Shown: positions 1 through 13,160 of the stretch, piece after piece
Layout of the letters: each line of letters begins with the position of its first letter
Numbering within the stretch: the stretch's first letter is position 1
Assembly (NCBI GenBank): GCA_002794775.1
Contig: NBAY01000044.1
Coordinates: 332,840-396,839, forward strand
Length of the DNA stretch: 64,000 nucleotides
From: Porodaedalea pini
Lineage: Eukaryota; Basidiomycota; Agaricomycetes; Hymenochaetales; Hymenochaetaceae
Direction: 5' to 3'
Notes under the pieces: generated by a model
Seen by the model: only the letters and a program-made list of their open reading frames with translations
Told to the model about the DNA's origin: nothing
Database searches by the model: none
Position numbers and translations under genes: made by a program

Positions 1-678
1 AATACTCACTGGAAAGACCAACTTTACACTGACACCGTGTACATGTACTGTTGAAGAGCTGTCAAGTAGCTTGACAATGTGAATAAAAAAAGCACGCTTT
101 TGATCCTGAGTCTAGTACTGATGCTTTACGGGATGTGCTCGACGCGTCGAAGAGAGCACTGCATTGAACGGTGAGGCCACGCTCCGACTCGATGAAGGAC
201 TTCAAGTAGTAGGCGGCGAGCGTAGGAATGGGCTCCTTTTTCTGAGTGGGACTCTTACCTCCGAGGCCCCGAGCAATCTGCAAGATCGAGTTTCCGATCG
301 CGAACTGTGACTCTTGCTTAGATTACCCTTAATAGGCGTAGTAGAGCTAAAAGTAAGGTAAATTTCGTATTTGTGGGAACATGACATGACACGTGTAAAC
401 AACACGCGTTGCAACAGCCGGAATATTAATGGTTTACCAGAATAAGCGAGTTTCCGTCTTCCATCGGAATGTACTCAGGGACCCTGGACCTTATTTCTTT
501 GTCTTTCATGCTGACTTTTTTTCTGCATTTTGGTGCCGTCGCGGAGGGTTTACAAAAATGCCATCCGAGTGCTTGTACGCGTTTCTCTTCCTTTCGTGCT
601 CCCATCTTGCATCCACTCCCGTTCCTATCTGTGGTTGAAGGTCACTCGTAGCCCAGGATTAGCAACGCCATCACCACC
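1..678. other. Left edge, no supported gene
   Basis: Only short open frames are present. The longest on the minus strand (62-283) reads as a possible gene tail, but it has no motif I recognise and no clear splice partner. I see no repeat or RNA structure here. Confidence 0.4.
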
Positions 679-2311
679 ATGTCGCTAGATGACACTGTGC
701 GTATCAGTGGTCTTCATCGTGGAATTCATGATTGATGGTCTGGCGGTAGTTTGGGAGCTTGATTCTTGCATCGGTGTACGTGCGCATTTGAGCTCTTCCT
801 TCGGTGATAATTAATAGTGTTTTGCTCACCAGGTTCACAATGGGGTGCGCTTTGCATTTTTGCTTCGACTTCTCGCTGAATGTTACCGACTAATTTTCCG
901 CGGTAGTCTATGGGGCGCTGGTACAGTGCAGGTCTATTATTACTACAACGTACGTCACATTTCCCTCTTTTATCTCTCGCGTTGGATTTACGTCTGTATG
1001 TACTATCCTTGAAAGAGACATGGCAGCGACTCGTGGTCCCTGAAGATACACGTTTTTGCTGTCTGGGCACTCGATACGGTACATCAGGCGTTCGTCGTCG
1101 CCAGCACGTACAGGTACCTAATCACCAACTATGCAAACGTGGCACAGCTCGCGAAGTTCGAGAGGTGAGCCGTCAATGACCTTGTAGAAACGCGCATGAG
1201 GCTCATTTTTTTCGAATTTAGCATGCTTCGCGACTCGATCATCCTCACGGCAGTCATAAGTGTGCTCGTGCAGTCCGCCTTTGCCGTCCAGATATATCGT
1301 CGTATGTCCCGCTGTGCTGCTTGCCCTTCATTTGCCTCGCAGACTTACATGCGATCTACACAGTAAGCAAGAAAAACCTGATCGTGACGGGCATAATCAC
1401 CGCACTCGCCATCGCTCAATTCGTCTGCACAATCGTGTACTACGTTAAATGCTACAGATTTACCACCTTCGCCGAGCTCCACTCGATCTCCAACGTGATG
1501 CGCACTGTAAATATCGTAACCGCTGTCGCCGACGCTGTCATCGCTGCTATGCTCGTCTTCCTCTTTCACTCCAACAGAACGGGGTCTAAGAAGAACGATA
1601 GCATAGTTAACAAGCTCACAGCGTTTACAATAGACACGGGCGCACTGACGGCTGTGTGTGCAATTGTGTGCTTGATTACGGGCGTCGCACTCCCGAACAC
1701 GCTCGTGTATATCTTGTTTTATCTTCTGCTATCGCGTCGTACGTATCCTCTTCATTCTTCATTTGCTATGCTTAGAACGGAACCATCGCGTCTAGTGTAC
1801 ATGAACTCAATGATGTCGTCGTACGCACCATGTTGTTTTTCTTTCTTCGAGGAAGCTGCTGATTCGCAAAGCCACCAGACTAAACTCGCGTCAGACTATG
1901 CGAGGTAGGACCACAGAGAGCTCCAACACGCCTAGGCTCAACTACTCTATGAACGACATGCGCAATAACCGGCCGGACCAGATTCACGTACGTCTTATCT
2001 CTCTCCCATCCGTTTGTTTTCCACTTTCGCTTTCTCTTCCTTCGGCTTCTCTATGGCATACATGACATACTCATGCAACTCTGGCACGCAGCCCTCCGCC
2101 CCGCGCGTCGTCACTATTAAAGTCGACACGGAGACTATCCTCGACAATGAGATGCACAAGGTGCGTCTCGTATTCGCTTTCCGTCATCTATCATGGCTTA
2201 GGCTGACGCGGAAACCGTCCGGTCGGCGTTATTTTCTAGGGACTCGGCAGGTCGGACTCAGATGTAGGCACCGAGACATCATACCAGAGGTCGAAGGGGA
2301 CGGAGTATTAG
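679..2311 (+). CDS. DUF6534 family multi-spanning membrane protein (spliced)
   Basis: Joining exons across short GT-AG introns gives a typical basidiomycete DUF6534 protein, a multi-helix membrane protein of unknown function. In order I read: a tyrosine-rich end of helix 1 (VQVYYYYN, about 920-948); a second segment with WALDTVHQAF (about 1,050-1,100); YLITNYAN (about 1,115); a helix ending in VQIYR (about 1,290); two further helices (1,345-1,570); the hallmark NRTGSKKNDSIVNKLTAFTI (about 1,570-1,630); and LPNTLVYILFYLLLSRLYMN across an intron near 1,740-1,797. A charged tail follows and ends at TAG 2,309-2,311. The likely start is ATG 679 (MSLDDT), but the first transmembrane exon between 690 and 900 is unclear. 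One inferred intron (1,821-1,851) is only 31 nt, unusually short, so one exon edge may be wrong or a small deletion may have occurred. Family assignment is firm. No function is inferred. Confidence 0.8.
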
Positions 2312-4331
2312 AGCTTTCCCTGCGCCCCGTGTTTCACGGCATCGACGTGGTATGTATCATCCCGGACAGACCACCGTAAACCGTCGACCTTCCCCTCTGT
2401 CCTTCGCTTGTCTTGTTGGGGACGATCGTGCCCAAATCAGACTCGAGGCCGTCATGTGGCATCTGTGTTACTCTTCTTACTCTTCTCAAGCCCGAGCATA
2501 GGCGGAGGCTTCTCTCCTCCCACTCTTTCTTTCTATCGCTCTCTTTCCAGTACATTATGTGCTTTACTATGTGGATAGATAATACTATATCAATGCAAGA
2601 CGCGGATCATTTTTCAGTGTCAGCCTTGTACACTAAATGTACGGCGCGGCCAGCTCAACATCTAGCGACCAAATGGTATGGATTTGTTTATGGCAGGGAT
2701 GAGGAGCACCGGGTAAAGTATATAACCCATTGGGAAAATCGATTGGCGCGGTCGAAAAGCGAAAACTTGGGGAGCACCGTAATATGCCTCTCTTGCGAGT
2801 CTGCCCGAGGTAGTGGCTATGTATGGCTCAACCAGTGTATTATCTGTACGAACAAATTGATATGAAACCGACTCCCTGCTTCGTCTAAAGATGAAAATTG
2901 CGTGACGGTCAAGGACTTTATCCCGTAACCTGTTTCTTGACTAGACCCGCGCTCTTTCGCATCTTTCACGTTGAAGAGTACATGCTTGCCTGATATGTGA
3001 AGACAGGATGAGTTCCAAGGGCGTCTAGCATCGGGTCCCACGTAGAAAGAGCATTGATAAATGTAAGTATTAATCTTTCGAGACTGAAACAGAACCGGTC
3101 TTCTCAATATTAATGTCCAAAGAGCGAGCACAAGGGACACTCAGCTTTGTCTATATATCATCTCTCTGATGATGATCTTCCCCCGAGAAAAAATGATGTA
3201 CTCTTTAACGCTATTCACGAAGTTCCCCGACTTAGCAAGACAATAAATCGAAAGGTCAGACACATCTGCGATGATACACTCATTGACTGATCGTTTCGGC
3301 GAAATGAATAACCGATATGCATATATCAAAGTCATCTCAGATGAACCTCGAGCCGATAATAGTGGGAGTCCGACAAAGCGGTCATCACAAGAGCCATGCA
3401 CTGGCCTGCTCCTAACGCGGGGGAAAAGAACGAGGGGTTACTCCGCGGAGCGCCAGAGGAAAAATTTGTTTGGATGACCGCGCTCCGATCCATCGCATGC
3501 TACACTCTCTAATACAGCATGCCGTCTTGCTTGACGATGTCGTAGCTACAGCTTCGAGAGATATCATGCATCCCCATGCAATCATTGGTTTCTCACCTGC
3601 TACAGTCTTCATGACCTACAGGTTTCAACAGCAGATTCTACACCGGGAGTGAGGTGTGAGCCCCAAGTCAAATAAGACATTCTTTATTCACCGCGGAGAT
3701 TCAGCGTGAAAGATGCGAGAAAGAATAGATGACGAAACAGGAACCAGAAGTTGAACAGCAACTGTTATGATTTTCTCGAACTTCTCGGTGATGGTATTCA
3801 TGAACTCCGTTTCTGTAGAACAGCGCGGCTTTATCCGCCTAAGCCTCGGCGGTCATTTCACTTGATGAGTTCGAGTGTCTTCAGAGAGGCCTCAGTCTTG
3901 TATTAGCATGAGTATCCGGGGCCGTGCTGACAAGTGCTGTTTTTATGTCCATGATTAGTAATATTGGCAAGGTCCCAAAGAGAAGACTCCTTCGATGACT
4001 AACTTCCAAATTGAGCTTCACCATCCCACAGTCCCGTGATGCTCATTTTTTGAATCCTATCGCTATTTCAGTCGAATATCAACCGCTGAGCCGGTAGTAT
4101 CTGTAGTATAACATGGCGCATGCCAAGTCGCGCTGTCAACATTCAAGCTCCCGCCGGCGCTTCGCTCTAACGTCTTATCAAGAAGTACCCATACTGCGTC
4201 CCTCCTCATGGCCATCCATGAAGCTTAAATAACTTATATGGGTGATACTTCTTACGTATCGCCGGATGAACGTTTCCTGTCATTCACAGATTCTATCCGA
4301 GCGAGAAAGTTCACCTTGATGTATCGCTGCT
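2312..4331. other. Intergenic, about 2 kb
   Basis: No convincing gene. Frames of 60-150 codons on both strands lack motifs and have no compatible splice partners. The sequence is of mixed composition and may hold decayed gene or repeat remnants, but nothing specific can be supported. Confidence 0.35.
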
Positions 4332-5338
4332 TTGCCATACACTATTCTCCTTTCCTTCGGCCTCGAGAATATCATGTCTAAATCGTGCGTGCACTCATCG
4401 TTAGTGCCGACTCATATGACGCAATTTCACAAGTGCTCGTTATGTTGTGGAAGAGCTTACCTGCGGACTTCGAGGAGAGTGAAAGCACCTGATCGCGTTT
4501 GCCACCTAAATGTACTAACCGAGTTTATCATGATCATGGCCCTCGTGATGAAATCTATGTACCCAGATCAGTTCGTCCAAATGTCTTTCTACATCAATAT
4601 CAAGCGTGTGAGTCCTTCCTCCTCCTTCCACGTTGTATTTGAATTAAAAGCTGAGAAATGGGCGTCTGATAACACAAGGCAATGCACTCCTGCCGACGCT
4701 GAACTGTTACAAAATGTACGGCGAATTGTCCGACGAAGCAAACCAGCATCGCAAGGCGAGCGCTTGGAAAATTCTCACGACCGCTTCCTCTCTTACAACA
4801 TCGAGTCCGATCCGATCTCACACATACTGTTTTTCATCTCATCTCGCAACGAAGACCTGCAGCAACGAAAAAATTCGCTTGCATCTCTGAGCCACAACAT
4901 TGAGGAACACAGTGCCAGCGCTTCTTGTATCTTCTCTGGTCTTCGTCTTGGGTTTGATTTGATACGACAGGACCCGATCTATCTGCTCACTTTCCCACAA
5001 GTATTCATTTTCATTGGAGGGGGATTGCGCTTGCTTGAGACGCTGTAAGTAGTGCTTATCGTCTTGCCGCTCACCAAGCACTAATCATCTGTTTCTTAGA
5101 TCTATTGAACTGTTTTAACTATACCCTTGGCGCTTGGAAATTTGTAATCATAGTCGTGGAACATGTGAGCCAGGCTCTCTGCTCAGCCTCTGCCCTTCCC
5201 GGGTCTATTTCGAACTTCATCAAGTTCAAGGGGCACTCTTGGCGCAAAGGAACGTATCGCGACCGCTCTTGCAATGGAGCCGAACTTACGGAGACACAGC
5301 TTGACACTAATGCTTCCCGCACTCGAAGATATTCCTAA
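4332..5338 (+). CDS. Unidentified gene candidate or remnant
   Basis: A long plus-strand frame (4,332-5,048) is followed by another open stretch to 5,338, with a plausible intron between them (GTAAGT near 5,046 to TAG near 5,100). The predicted product contains hydrophobic stretches such as DPIYLLTFPQVFIFIGGG, compatible with a membrane protein. Competing spliced readings exist around 4,610-4,860, and I recognise no family. It may be a real but poorly delimited gene or a decayed one. It lies directly upstream of the DUF6533 gene in the same orientation. Confidence 0.25.
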
Positions 5339-5653
5339 CACACGTCCGAACTCGATTCATTTCCGAGTGCTGAAACAGAGATGATGCTCTGGACACATAT
5401 CATAATATCAGTCCAAAAGCGCCAAAGGCGAGCGACGACCTCAGTTCTTCTCTCTTTGATGTTGGTGAGACCATTTATTTTTCATACGTTGATCTTTCTT
5501 ATCTAGCGACCAATATCAAGCCATCATCCCTATTCTGTTCGGTAGTAGAGGGCTTATCGAGGCATGTATATAGTGTGCACTTTTTCACGCGACCTAGAGA
5601 TACACCTTCCAATTCCTATCTCTGTTTAAGCTGGAGCAACGGATTTTTTCCAT

Positions 5654-7259
5654 ATGGCACTTTCTGTTCGATCCCATCCCGAGTTTACCGATCCTTCACT
5701 TGTCGAATCCTTGGTGTCAGAAGCAACTATCGCCCAGTATTTCCAAGTAGCTACTGTCACTGTCTTGGTCTACGACGCCAGTACGTATAAATATTTCGTG
5801 CTCAACAATGTTTCAAGAACAGCTCACAGCTATTGAAGTCATTACAATGGATAAAGAGGTACGATCCACTTTCTTATCCTGCTATATAACACACGAAAAA
5901 AAAGCTCATGCACTGTCCTCCAGGTCAAATACTTCTGGGTATGTACTGGAAACCCGCACAGTAAACCCGAATGCTTATAGCGTACATGTCAAAGAAAACT
6001 CCACGCAAAATTGTGACTGTTGTGTACTTTGCGGTGAGTAGCAATAAGTTAAACTATTTGGTTCTTGACTTACCTTTGCGTAAACATTTAGAACCGTTAT
6101 ATTGGACTCCTAGGTGCTATTGCATATCTGCCTTGTGAGTAAATGATTACGCTCTCAATGGAGCGGGCAAATTTATGTCCTCAACTAAACACCTTCAAAA
6201 GGGAACTCTTTCGGAGAGAGTCTCGCATTGTACGTATAAATGCATATATGTCTATAGAGAAATATGACGTTTGTCCTTAGGTGTAAAGAACAGTATTTGA
6301 GAGCTCCATTTAAGCCACTGACATGTCTCAGGCAAATTTTCCCAGTGGACCCGGAATATCTCCAGTGAGCTTTCCAAATATAGTGAAATGAGTTATAGCT
6401 GACAGAACATTCAGACTGGACAAGCATCGTCTTGATTGACTGTAAGTGATCAGCCGCACTCAATATCGATTCCATCAATCTTATTTTTTTTTCTGCAGAT
6501 ATTCTTATGATCCGGGTTCTTGCACTTTACTCTCAAGGTGAGTTTTAAGGACGTGGAAAACAGTAGCTCAATATTTCGCAGATGAAAAGCTGTCAATCTG
6601 GCTAAAATCATTGCTTGGCTTGGGGGCAGCGTCAAGGCTGGGAATTGTGATCTATGGCACTCTATCCGAAGACAGTATGGCGCTCCGTTAACCACTTTGT
6701 TCAAAAGTTGACTTCGGATTTAGTTTTTGTGAATGTTCTCACGACAGATGTCAAAGTTTGTGGTCAGGCCAGCACGGCACCATTGGAATGGGGATACATA
6801 GACTGGTATGTGGCTAGGATATTGTAAATCTGTCATTAACTTTAAAGTAGGTCCATCCCTATGGTATACGGAGTCATAGTTATGGTCATGGCTCTGTACA
6901 AGGCTGCCGAGCTCTGGAGAATTTCTGCTGGATTCAAAGGTCTCACCCTTGTCAAAGTCCTAATTCAAGACCAATTGATCTATTTCATCCTGTGAGTCTA
7001 GATTTTTACAGTATCACAAACAACCAGTTTGACAATCCTCCCCAGAGCCATCTCATGTTGTGTTTTGAACATATTGGAGTTCAAGATACGAGTTCGGAAT
7101 GCTTTCTTATCAGCTGTCCTGGGATGCCTTGGAAATGCCACTTTCCTGTGTGTCTTAGGAAGCCGTATGCTGGTCAACCTGAAGGAGGCTGGTGAACGAG
7201 GTTTCAACCAGGGAACAAGCTACAGGACGAAGTCCATGAGTAAATTGGAATTCTGTTAG
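5654..7259 (+). CDS. DUF6533 domain membrane protein, copy 1 (spliced)
   Basis: A multi-exon gene for a DUF6533 protein, a basidiomycete family of GPCR-like multi-spanning membrane proteins of unknown function. Exon 1 starts at ATG 5,654 (MALSVRSHPEF) and reaches TVTVLVYDA. Short exons then give the signature IEVITMDKEVKYFW (5,830-5,938), KTPRKIVTVVYFANRYIGLL (from 5,995) and, after further introns, ILMIRVLALYSQ (about 6,500). Next come a helix with WLKSLLGLGAASRLG (about 6,590), SIPMVYGVIVMVMALYKAAE (about 6,850) and a last exon ending at TAG 7,259 with LNILEFKIRVRNAFLSAVLG. The tail is charged and Ser/Thr-rich. A diverged inverted paralogue lies at 32,660-34,262. Both copies share an intron layout in which the acceptor after YFW falls inside what looks like coding sequence (AAG before KTP or KPP). 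No stop was found in the parts joined, so the gene may be intact. Confidence 0.8.
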
Positions 7260-10187
7260 ACCTAGAGAAAGCAGTCAGCATTTTTCCGCAACTATTAATG
7301 GCTAGACAAGAAACTGATATCAACCCACAGATGGCATTATTAACCGCTTCGAAATGCATGTCAAGATCCTACTCTATAGTTTTATTGATAGAAGTTATTA
7401 ATTCTCAATAATAGTCTACGAAAAAGCCTCATCAGACGAAGAATAAGCAATGAGCTCAAAATGTCCCCACACCGTGATTTATGTTTATATAACGCACATA
7501 AGTAGCATTCGATTGCTTCGCAACCGAGTCTTCCACTCCACAGAAACTGCTTCTTGTAAACATATATATTTTAAGGACCATACTTAAGAGCGCAAGAATG
7601 AAAAATCGATTACTTGAATGAGCAGAAATTACTGAATAGAATCATAAATGTGCAAGAAAATTCTAGATGTGCTAATAAGACCGTCTTTTGAAAGTCCTTC
7701 AAAGCTCGGCAGAGACAGAAATTCTAATGAGAAGACTGTGAGTATATTTGTGCATCCTTTGAGGTGTGCTATAAGTGATCGTATTCCTTACATTTAGCCA
7801 TTCGATAAAGAGAAGAGAGACGAGTTCTATTTGAAGTCATGAAGGGAAGGTAACGCACGAGCGACTGACAAAAGTAGAGTAAGGAAATGGATTATAATAC
7901 TTGGCCGTCAACACAAATAAGACAATTTTACTAGGGCTCCTTAGGACTCATATCTAGGCGACAAGACCGCAGAAAGTGCAATGTACCGTCGAGTCGAGGA
8001 ACGGCTAGCAGCGGATCACGGATCGACGGGGTCAGAGCTCTAGTCAGTAACTAGTTCGCACGCCTTGCAGACGCGTCGCAGACGGAACCGTTTCTCGTGT
8101 CATGTTCAGTGTCTGCGAGCTGCCTCGTCAAAAACCTGCATGTATCTGCCAGTGCTCCTGATTTCCAACGCCGATGATTCTCTGACATATATCTCTGCTG
8201 TAATTGATCTCATAAAGAAGCTCGAGTCCTTGACGAAAGTCCAATCATACCCAGGACTACCTTCGCCTCCGTTCCTTGGGAGATTCCTTGCACGTAAGAG
8301 TGGATTGTCAACACGAATTATCTCAAGGGCATGAGGCTAAATGCTAGCGAGGGGCTTTGAGCTGCACGGAGGGAGGCAGGTGGATTTCATATCTTAACAA
8401 GCACCGTTGTCGTCACCGAGAACACTAGCCTTGTTTTTCTTCTGTACTTGCCTAATGGACTGATTACGCTCCTCCCTCATTTGAAAATACAGCACGTCGG
8501 ACGTCATAGCTTAAAAGTTTTTGCTAGACACCGCATCACAACCTAATCCTTTATTCGCTTACGGGAGCCTCATCGAAGGTATTGGGGTGTTCGTCAGTCG
8601 AAGGCTCGCGGATAGCATGTACACCGAATGTTGTGGGAGAGGCAACAAAGTTCAAGCACGCGGATAGTCATGTATGGTGCTGACTGAGATGCCGCACCAG
8701 AATCATAAGGAGGCGGAAAACGTGCCTGGTGGAGCTTATTGGCACGGTGGCATTGTGCCCCATCAGTTAGATTCAAAGAGTAATTTCGGGTCGTAAGCAT
8801 ATTCCTTTATCGTATCCATGCGGTTGGCCGACACCATTCTAAGTTTATCTTCTGAAGCCGCGTTCTCCTTTCGGCAGCACCTTCAGTATTTCAAGCCTTC
8901 TTGCCGGCTGGAGCCCTACGCTCTTTACATACGGATACCTCACGTCTTTTTGCCTCAATCCTTCCTTTTCTTCAGTCTAATTTGGTCAAGCCACGATGTC
9001 CCCAACACTTTGGAGCTAGAAGATTGTGTCAGAAAGCACGCCGAAAACCGCGGACTTCGGGAGGTGAGGCATCTTCTAAGTGAGATGGATTATCCGCAAG
9101 CTGAGCACTGACTTGGCAGAGCGCAGTGAGGCACATCCGTGAGCGTGTTGAGCTGGCGCAATGATGAATTGTCAAGGACGTAATGCCTCTGTGAGTTAAA
9201 AAATCTGATGTTTCTATACTGTGCATCTTATGATTTGCCACGATCTCAATGGTTCGCGGCGATTACGGTCCATCAAGGTTTTCACGTTAAAGTTCGTATG
9301 TTGAGTTCTCACCGCAATTTGATCACGCTAAAGGCTTTATCACCCTGGTGCTCGGACTTCCCTGTGCTCCATATTCAACTATAGAAGGAACTCTAAATGT
9401 ATCGACATTTGTGCACAAGCCGGCTCTTGTCCAAACTTTTTACGGAGTTCCAGACCCACATCTCTTAGATGGTGGGCATTTCATTCTTCCCGTCCACCCT
9501 GCGGCGAAAAAGCCGAATTCTTCTGACTATGAGACGTAATTATGACAGCAAACTCAGACCTGAATTACTTTTCAGCCCTTTCGAAGTCCTTCGTTATTTT
9601 GTTAGCTAGGAAGCCGTCTGTAAGAGCCAATGCCGTCCGCTAAACCTCAAGCTTCTGAAACTCATGGCATACCTTCCTGCTCCACGGTGAACGGAAAATA
9701 CACCCTTTTTTCGCCCGTTCTGATGACGAGACCATTGCGCTCATGATTATTCCTCAGTAATGAAAATGAACGGATCAACAAAATCTTATGAGGAGAATTA
9801 ATCGAGTAAAATTCCCCGACGCCCGAACCAGGGGATCTAGAACATCCGATCAGAGCCTCGTTCGGCTGCTGGATTGTGCTACGCACACGCCTCAAAGAAC
9901 GAGGGAGGGCGCGTGACACAAGCTCTTATATAACGACTTCTACAGATCCTTCTGAGCGGCGGCAACGAAGACGGGACGGATGCAACGCGGTGACCCTTTT
10001 CTGAAGACATCGGAGGTTTGTCTGCCCCTTCCTTTTAGCTTTATTTCGATTGAACCCAGCGATGCCCGACAACAAGAGCCGGCAGCCTCTCCGCATTACC
10101 CGGTGGTCCGCCTTATGGGATATAGTGGAGAACGCACTCGCATTTCAGGGTCAGAATTCCAATTTCACTCATCTACACGATTCCATC
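7260..10187. other. Intergenic, about 2.9 kb
   Basis: No recognisable gene. 7,300-8,000 is AT-rich. 8,045-9,550 holds several short frames on both strands (for example 8,065-8,334 plus, 9,029-9,241 minus, 9,348-9,539 plus) without domain motifs. A leucine/serine-rich reading on the minus strand around 8,950-9,200 could be a worn F-box or LRR tail, but this is too weak to call. Confidence 0.35.
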
Positions 10188-10195
10188 TATAAAAG
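10188..10195 (+). promoter_or_regulatory. TATA box of the pseudokinase gene
   Basis: TATAAAAG lies 220 bp upstream of the inferred start ATG (10,408). It is followed by CT-rich leader sequence (10,210-10,400), an arrangement common for expressed basidiomycete genes. The assignment rests on position and motif only. Confidence 0.5.
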
Positions 10196-10407
10196 AGGAT
10201 CTTTCGTCTAGATACTCTCTTCTGTCTTTATCTTTAGGAAGTTCGTAGGTCTTTGACCTCTCCCTTAAGATCCAGGCTCTCTGTTTTACCTCCGCTTCTA
10301 ACACTGTCAGCACCCATTTCTTAGGATTCTTCTTCGTTTGTCCCTGCCTCCTCTAAATATATATTCTACCGTCACTGTCACCTCGATTCATTCGGACTTT
10401 CTTCACT

Positions 10408-11966
10408 ATGAACGGTTTATGGGCGAAAGCAGCGACTGCTTCCAGCCGTAAGCGTATATCTTCTTATATCTCGTCGTGATGTTTAATCTTTAACGTAACC
10501 TTTAGGCAGAATTAGCGAACAAGGTCTGTCTGGCATTGCATTCTGATTCTCACGCAATAAACTTTCCCTTCTGACATCCAAACTGTTGGTTGACTTGGTT
10601 AGAACGCAAAATGAATGCCCATCGGCGGCTCTCACTTAGACGAGCTACCTGCAAGGCCCGCGCACATCAACAACAGCTTCTCGCAGAGGTTTATTATAGC
10701 GCGCTCCCTGATACTTACGATGATCCGGCTTCCGACATACTCGTCCTCTGCTTAGAGCGCAACACTCGCATCCCTAACGCAGTCGAGAATCGTATCCTCG
10801 ATGCATTCAATGGCGAAGGCGATATTCAACGAGAGAAACGCACGCATATTGAGAATGAACTATTGGGGTTGGCTCGAAAAGCTCTTCCATCTGTCGACCG
10901 TTTCTTCGTTACGGCGACGCGTATCAGGATCCGGACTGAAGCTGGGTCGGAAATGGAGTACACGATCAGCGAGGAAGATGAGCTCATCTTTCCTTTCTCC
11001 GAGCTTCCGCGTTCAATTACCTTGCTGCGTCCGTCCATCGTACAAATCACAGAACTCAAGCGTCTTGGTCCTGCTGGCCGCTTCGGTCTATCGGCGGGCG
11101 TCGATCGAGTGCACTGGAGGGAACACGACGGTGTATTTGCCTTCAAGCGGGCAGGGCGTGACCTCAACGCTACGACTTGCGAGATCGAGTTACTGCTGCA
11201 TCCTCGACTTCATGCTGATGGAATACCAGGTATCTTGAATCTATCAGCCGTCGTTGTCGATTTGCGCGGTCGCCTTCGTGGGTTTCTTTCACCTTTCGAG
11301 CCTTACGGAAGCTTAGAGGATGTCTTTGCGAACCGACAACTACCTCCGGCTTCGAATCCGGACTGTGGATGCGATATTGGTAGTGTCATCTTCCCGCGCC
11401 AGCCAGAGTGGAAGGATAAGTTGCGCTGGAGCACTCAGCTGGCCCGTGGAGTTGCCACGCTTCATGACGGGAATGCAACAGCCGGTCCGCTCACCCTGCG
11501 CAACCTGAACCCGCGAAACGTGCTCGTTTCTGGGTCTGCCTCGTCCTCGAGCTCTCGAGACACTTTCCTCATCATCGCTGGGCTTCGCGGGGCTGCATCT
11601 TCAACCGGAATGCGCTACTCTGGGCGCTGGGCCGCACCTGAGCGCTTGCGCAGATCAACATACGAGATTGGAACAGCTCTCGACGTAGCAAACCTCGGCA
11701 TGGTTCTTTGGGCTCTCGCGGAGGAGAATTTCGATGGATTCCCCGATATTTATCGCAGCGTACGTCGAGATTCAGCAAACAGTAGTACCTCAAGGCGCGG
11801 TGGGCCAGCTCCACAGGGACGCAGCGACCTATGGCAGAAAGATGATCCTCCGACTCCTGGTTGGTATAGGTTACTTATCGAGAGCTGTGTTGAAGAGGAA
11901 CCCGCGCGTCGCCCTAAAGCGGCTGAAGTCGCCGCTGTTTTAGAGAGACAACTTCAGTTCTCCTGA
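10408..11966 (+). CDS. Protein kinase-fold protein, predicted pseudokinase (spliced)
   Basis: Three exons (10,408-10,447; 10,506-10,523; 10,603-11,966) join in frame to give about 473 residues. The start ATG 10,408 is chosen because both small upstream exons splice in phase into the long frame. A ~170-residue N-terminal region of unknown fold precedes a kinase-like domain: VFAFKRA supplies the beta-3 lysine (about K201) and WAAPERL resembles the APE motif. The catalytic loop HRDxKxxN is replaced by LRNLNPRNVL (about 318-327): His and the catalytic Asp are lost while Asn is kept. The DFG position reads AGL (about 343-350), so the metal-binding Asp is absent. A late DVANLGMVLW helix and a C-terminal ARRPKAAEV match the kinase C-lobe. 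Family knowledge predicts no or very weak phosphotransfer and a scaffold or allosteric role. The partner is unknown. Confidence 0.72.
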
Positions 11967-12589
11967 TCGTGACGTAAAAATCTAGCTCTGTTTGCTTCCC
12001 GCGTCGTGTTCTCACCATCATAGTACTTCTACTTTGTCCATACTTCGGCATTGTCTCCTAGATTGCTTTCGTTGCTGTTCGCATTACATCAATACAGTTG
12101 TTTGTTCGTCGTAAACGCAGGCTCGAGCAGACACGCAATAAAATTCTGAGAACAGGTGAAGAAAAGAAGTTGATAGAAAAGCGAAGACAAGGACAAAAGT
12201 CGGGTCGGAACAACAGGTTTCTATATACTGCAATTTACTCCCCCAATGATACAAGGATTTGAGTTCAATCCACACCTTAAGCTTGGTCTCCTTCAGCATC
12301 TCCACCGACCTACGCTTCCGCGAGTCTCCTGAAGATGTTCGACGGCACCCTCCAGCTTTGCTCTCACCTGTTCCAGAGCAAAATCTAGAGTACAACCTAT
12401 TCCGCTAGCTATCTCGCCTTCGACCTCATGAACAACTGTAAGGACTCTCGTCAGCATGTGCATCGCTATAATGAGAAGCTCAGCTCGCCTTTTGCATGGC
12501 AGGAACTATGGTCCATCTCTTTAAAGAACAGTTTACTGTCCGGATAATACAATTCAATCGCTGGAAGATGATCTGTGTCAGATTGGACT
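11967..12589. other. 3' flank of the pseudokinase gene
   Basis: AT-rich untranslated-type sequence with no supported gene. A 103-codon minus-strand frame (12,084-12,395) has no motif and is probably fortuitous. Confidence 0.35.
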
Positions 12590-13083
12590 TCCATGTATAG
12601 TCAGCAGTGCCCACCATCGAAGATATCGCGCCAGCGCTTCATCTTTCGGTCCTCTCGAATAGCGATGTCATATTCGTAAAGGTGGCATAAATAGTCAATA
12701 GCAACTTTCGTGGTCCTACCGCATGCCCGGAAGCCGCAGATGACATGTTCGACTGGTAGACTACAACGTTAGTCGTTGTAGATGTTGCCCCGAAGCATGT
12801 AGCAAACCTTTGACATGCCTTCGCATGTATTTGTCTGTCTTATGCATCACCCGAACGTTCACATATTTCTTGTCTATCACTATAAGTGAGAAGTTCGCAA
12901 GTTAGTATTTCATTCTCCGATATGTTCTTAAAACCTCACATCGGAAAAGTTCCGCAAACCTCTCACTGCTACGACTCACATCTTCAAACTCTAGCTCATA
13001 TTGCATTTCTTTTGCTGCCCAATAAAGGTCACGATCTAAGACTGCTACCTTTCCGCGTAGAAGATGTTCGACTGTTCATACTA
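12590..13083 (-). pseudogene. Possible decayed spliced gene, unidentified
   Basis: Reading the minus strand, three coding-like stretches line up with plausible introns: one with RGKVAVLDRDLYWAAKEM (about 13,000), one with VIDKKYVNVRVMHKTDKYMR (about 12,850) and one with EHVICGFRACGRTTKVAIDY ending KRWRDIFDGGHC then stop (about 12,600). The paired Cys and nearby His suggest a small metal-binding module, but this is speculative. A stop interrupts the join between the first two stretches, so a remnant is more likely than a working gene. I recognise no family. Confidence 0.2.
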
Positions 13084-13160
13084 ATGTGAGTTTTTCGTTC
13101 GGCTGGTGGTAGGACAGCGATACACCTACAAACATTTTACTCTGTAATAAACGTAGGTGT

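Noticed and set aside
3271..3652. Small genes around 3.3-3.6 kb
   Set aside because: Short overlapping frames on both strands, with no motif, splice signal pairing or neighbour support.
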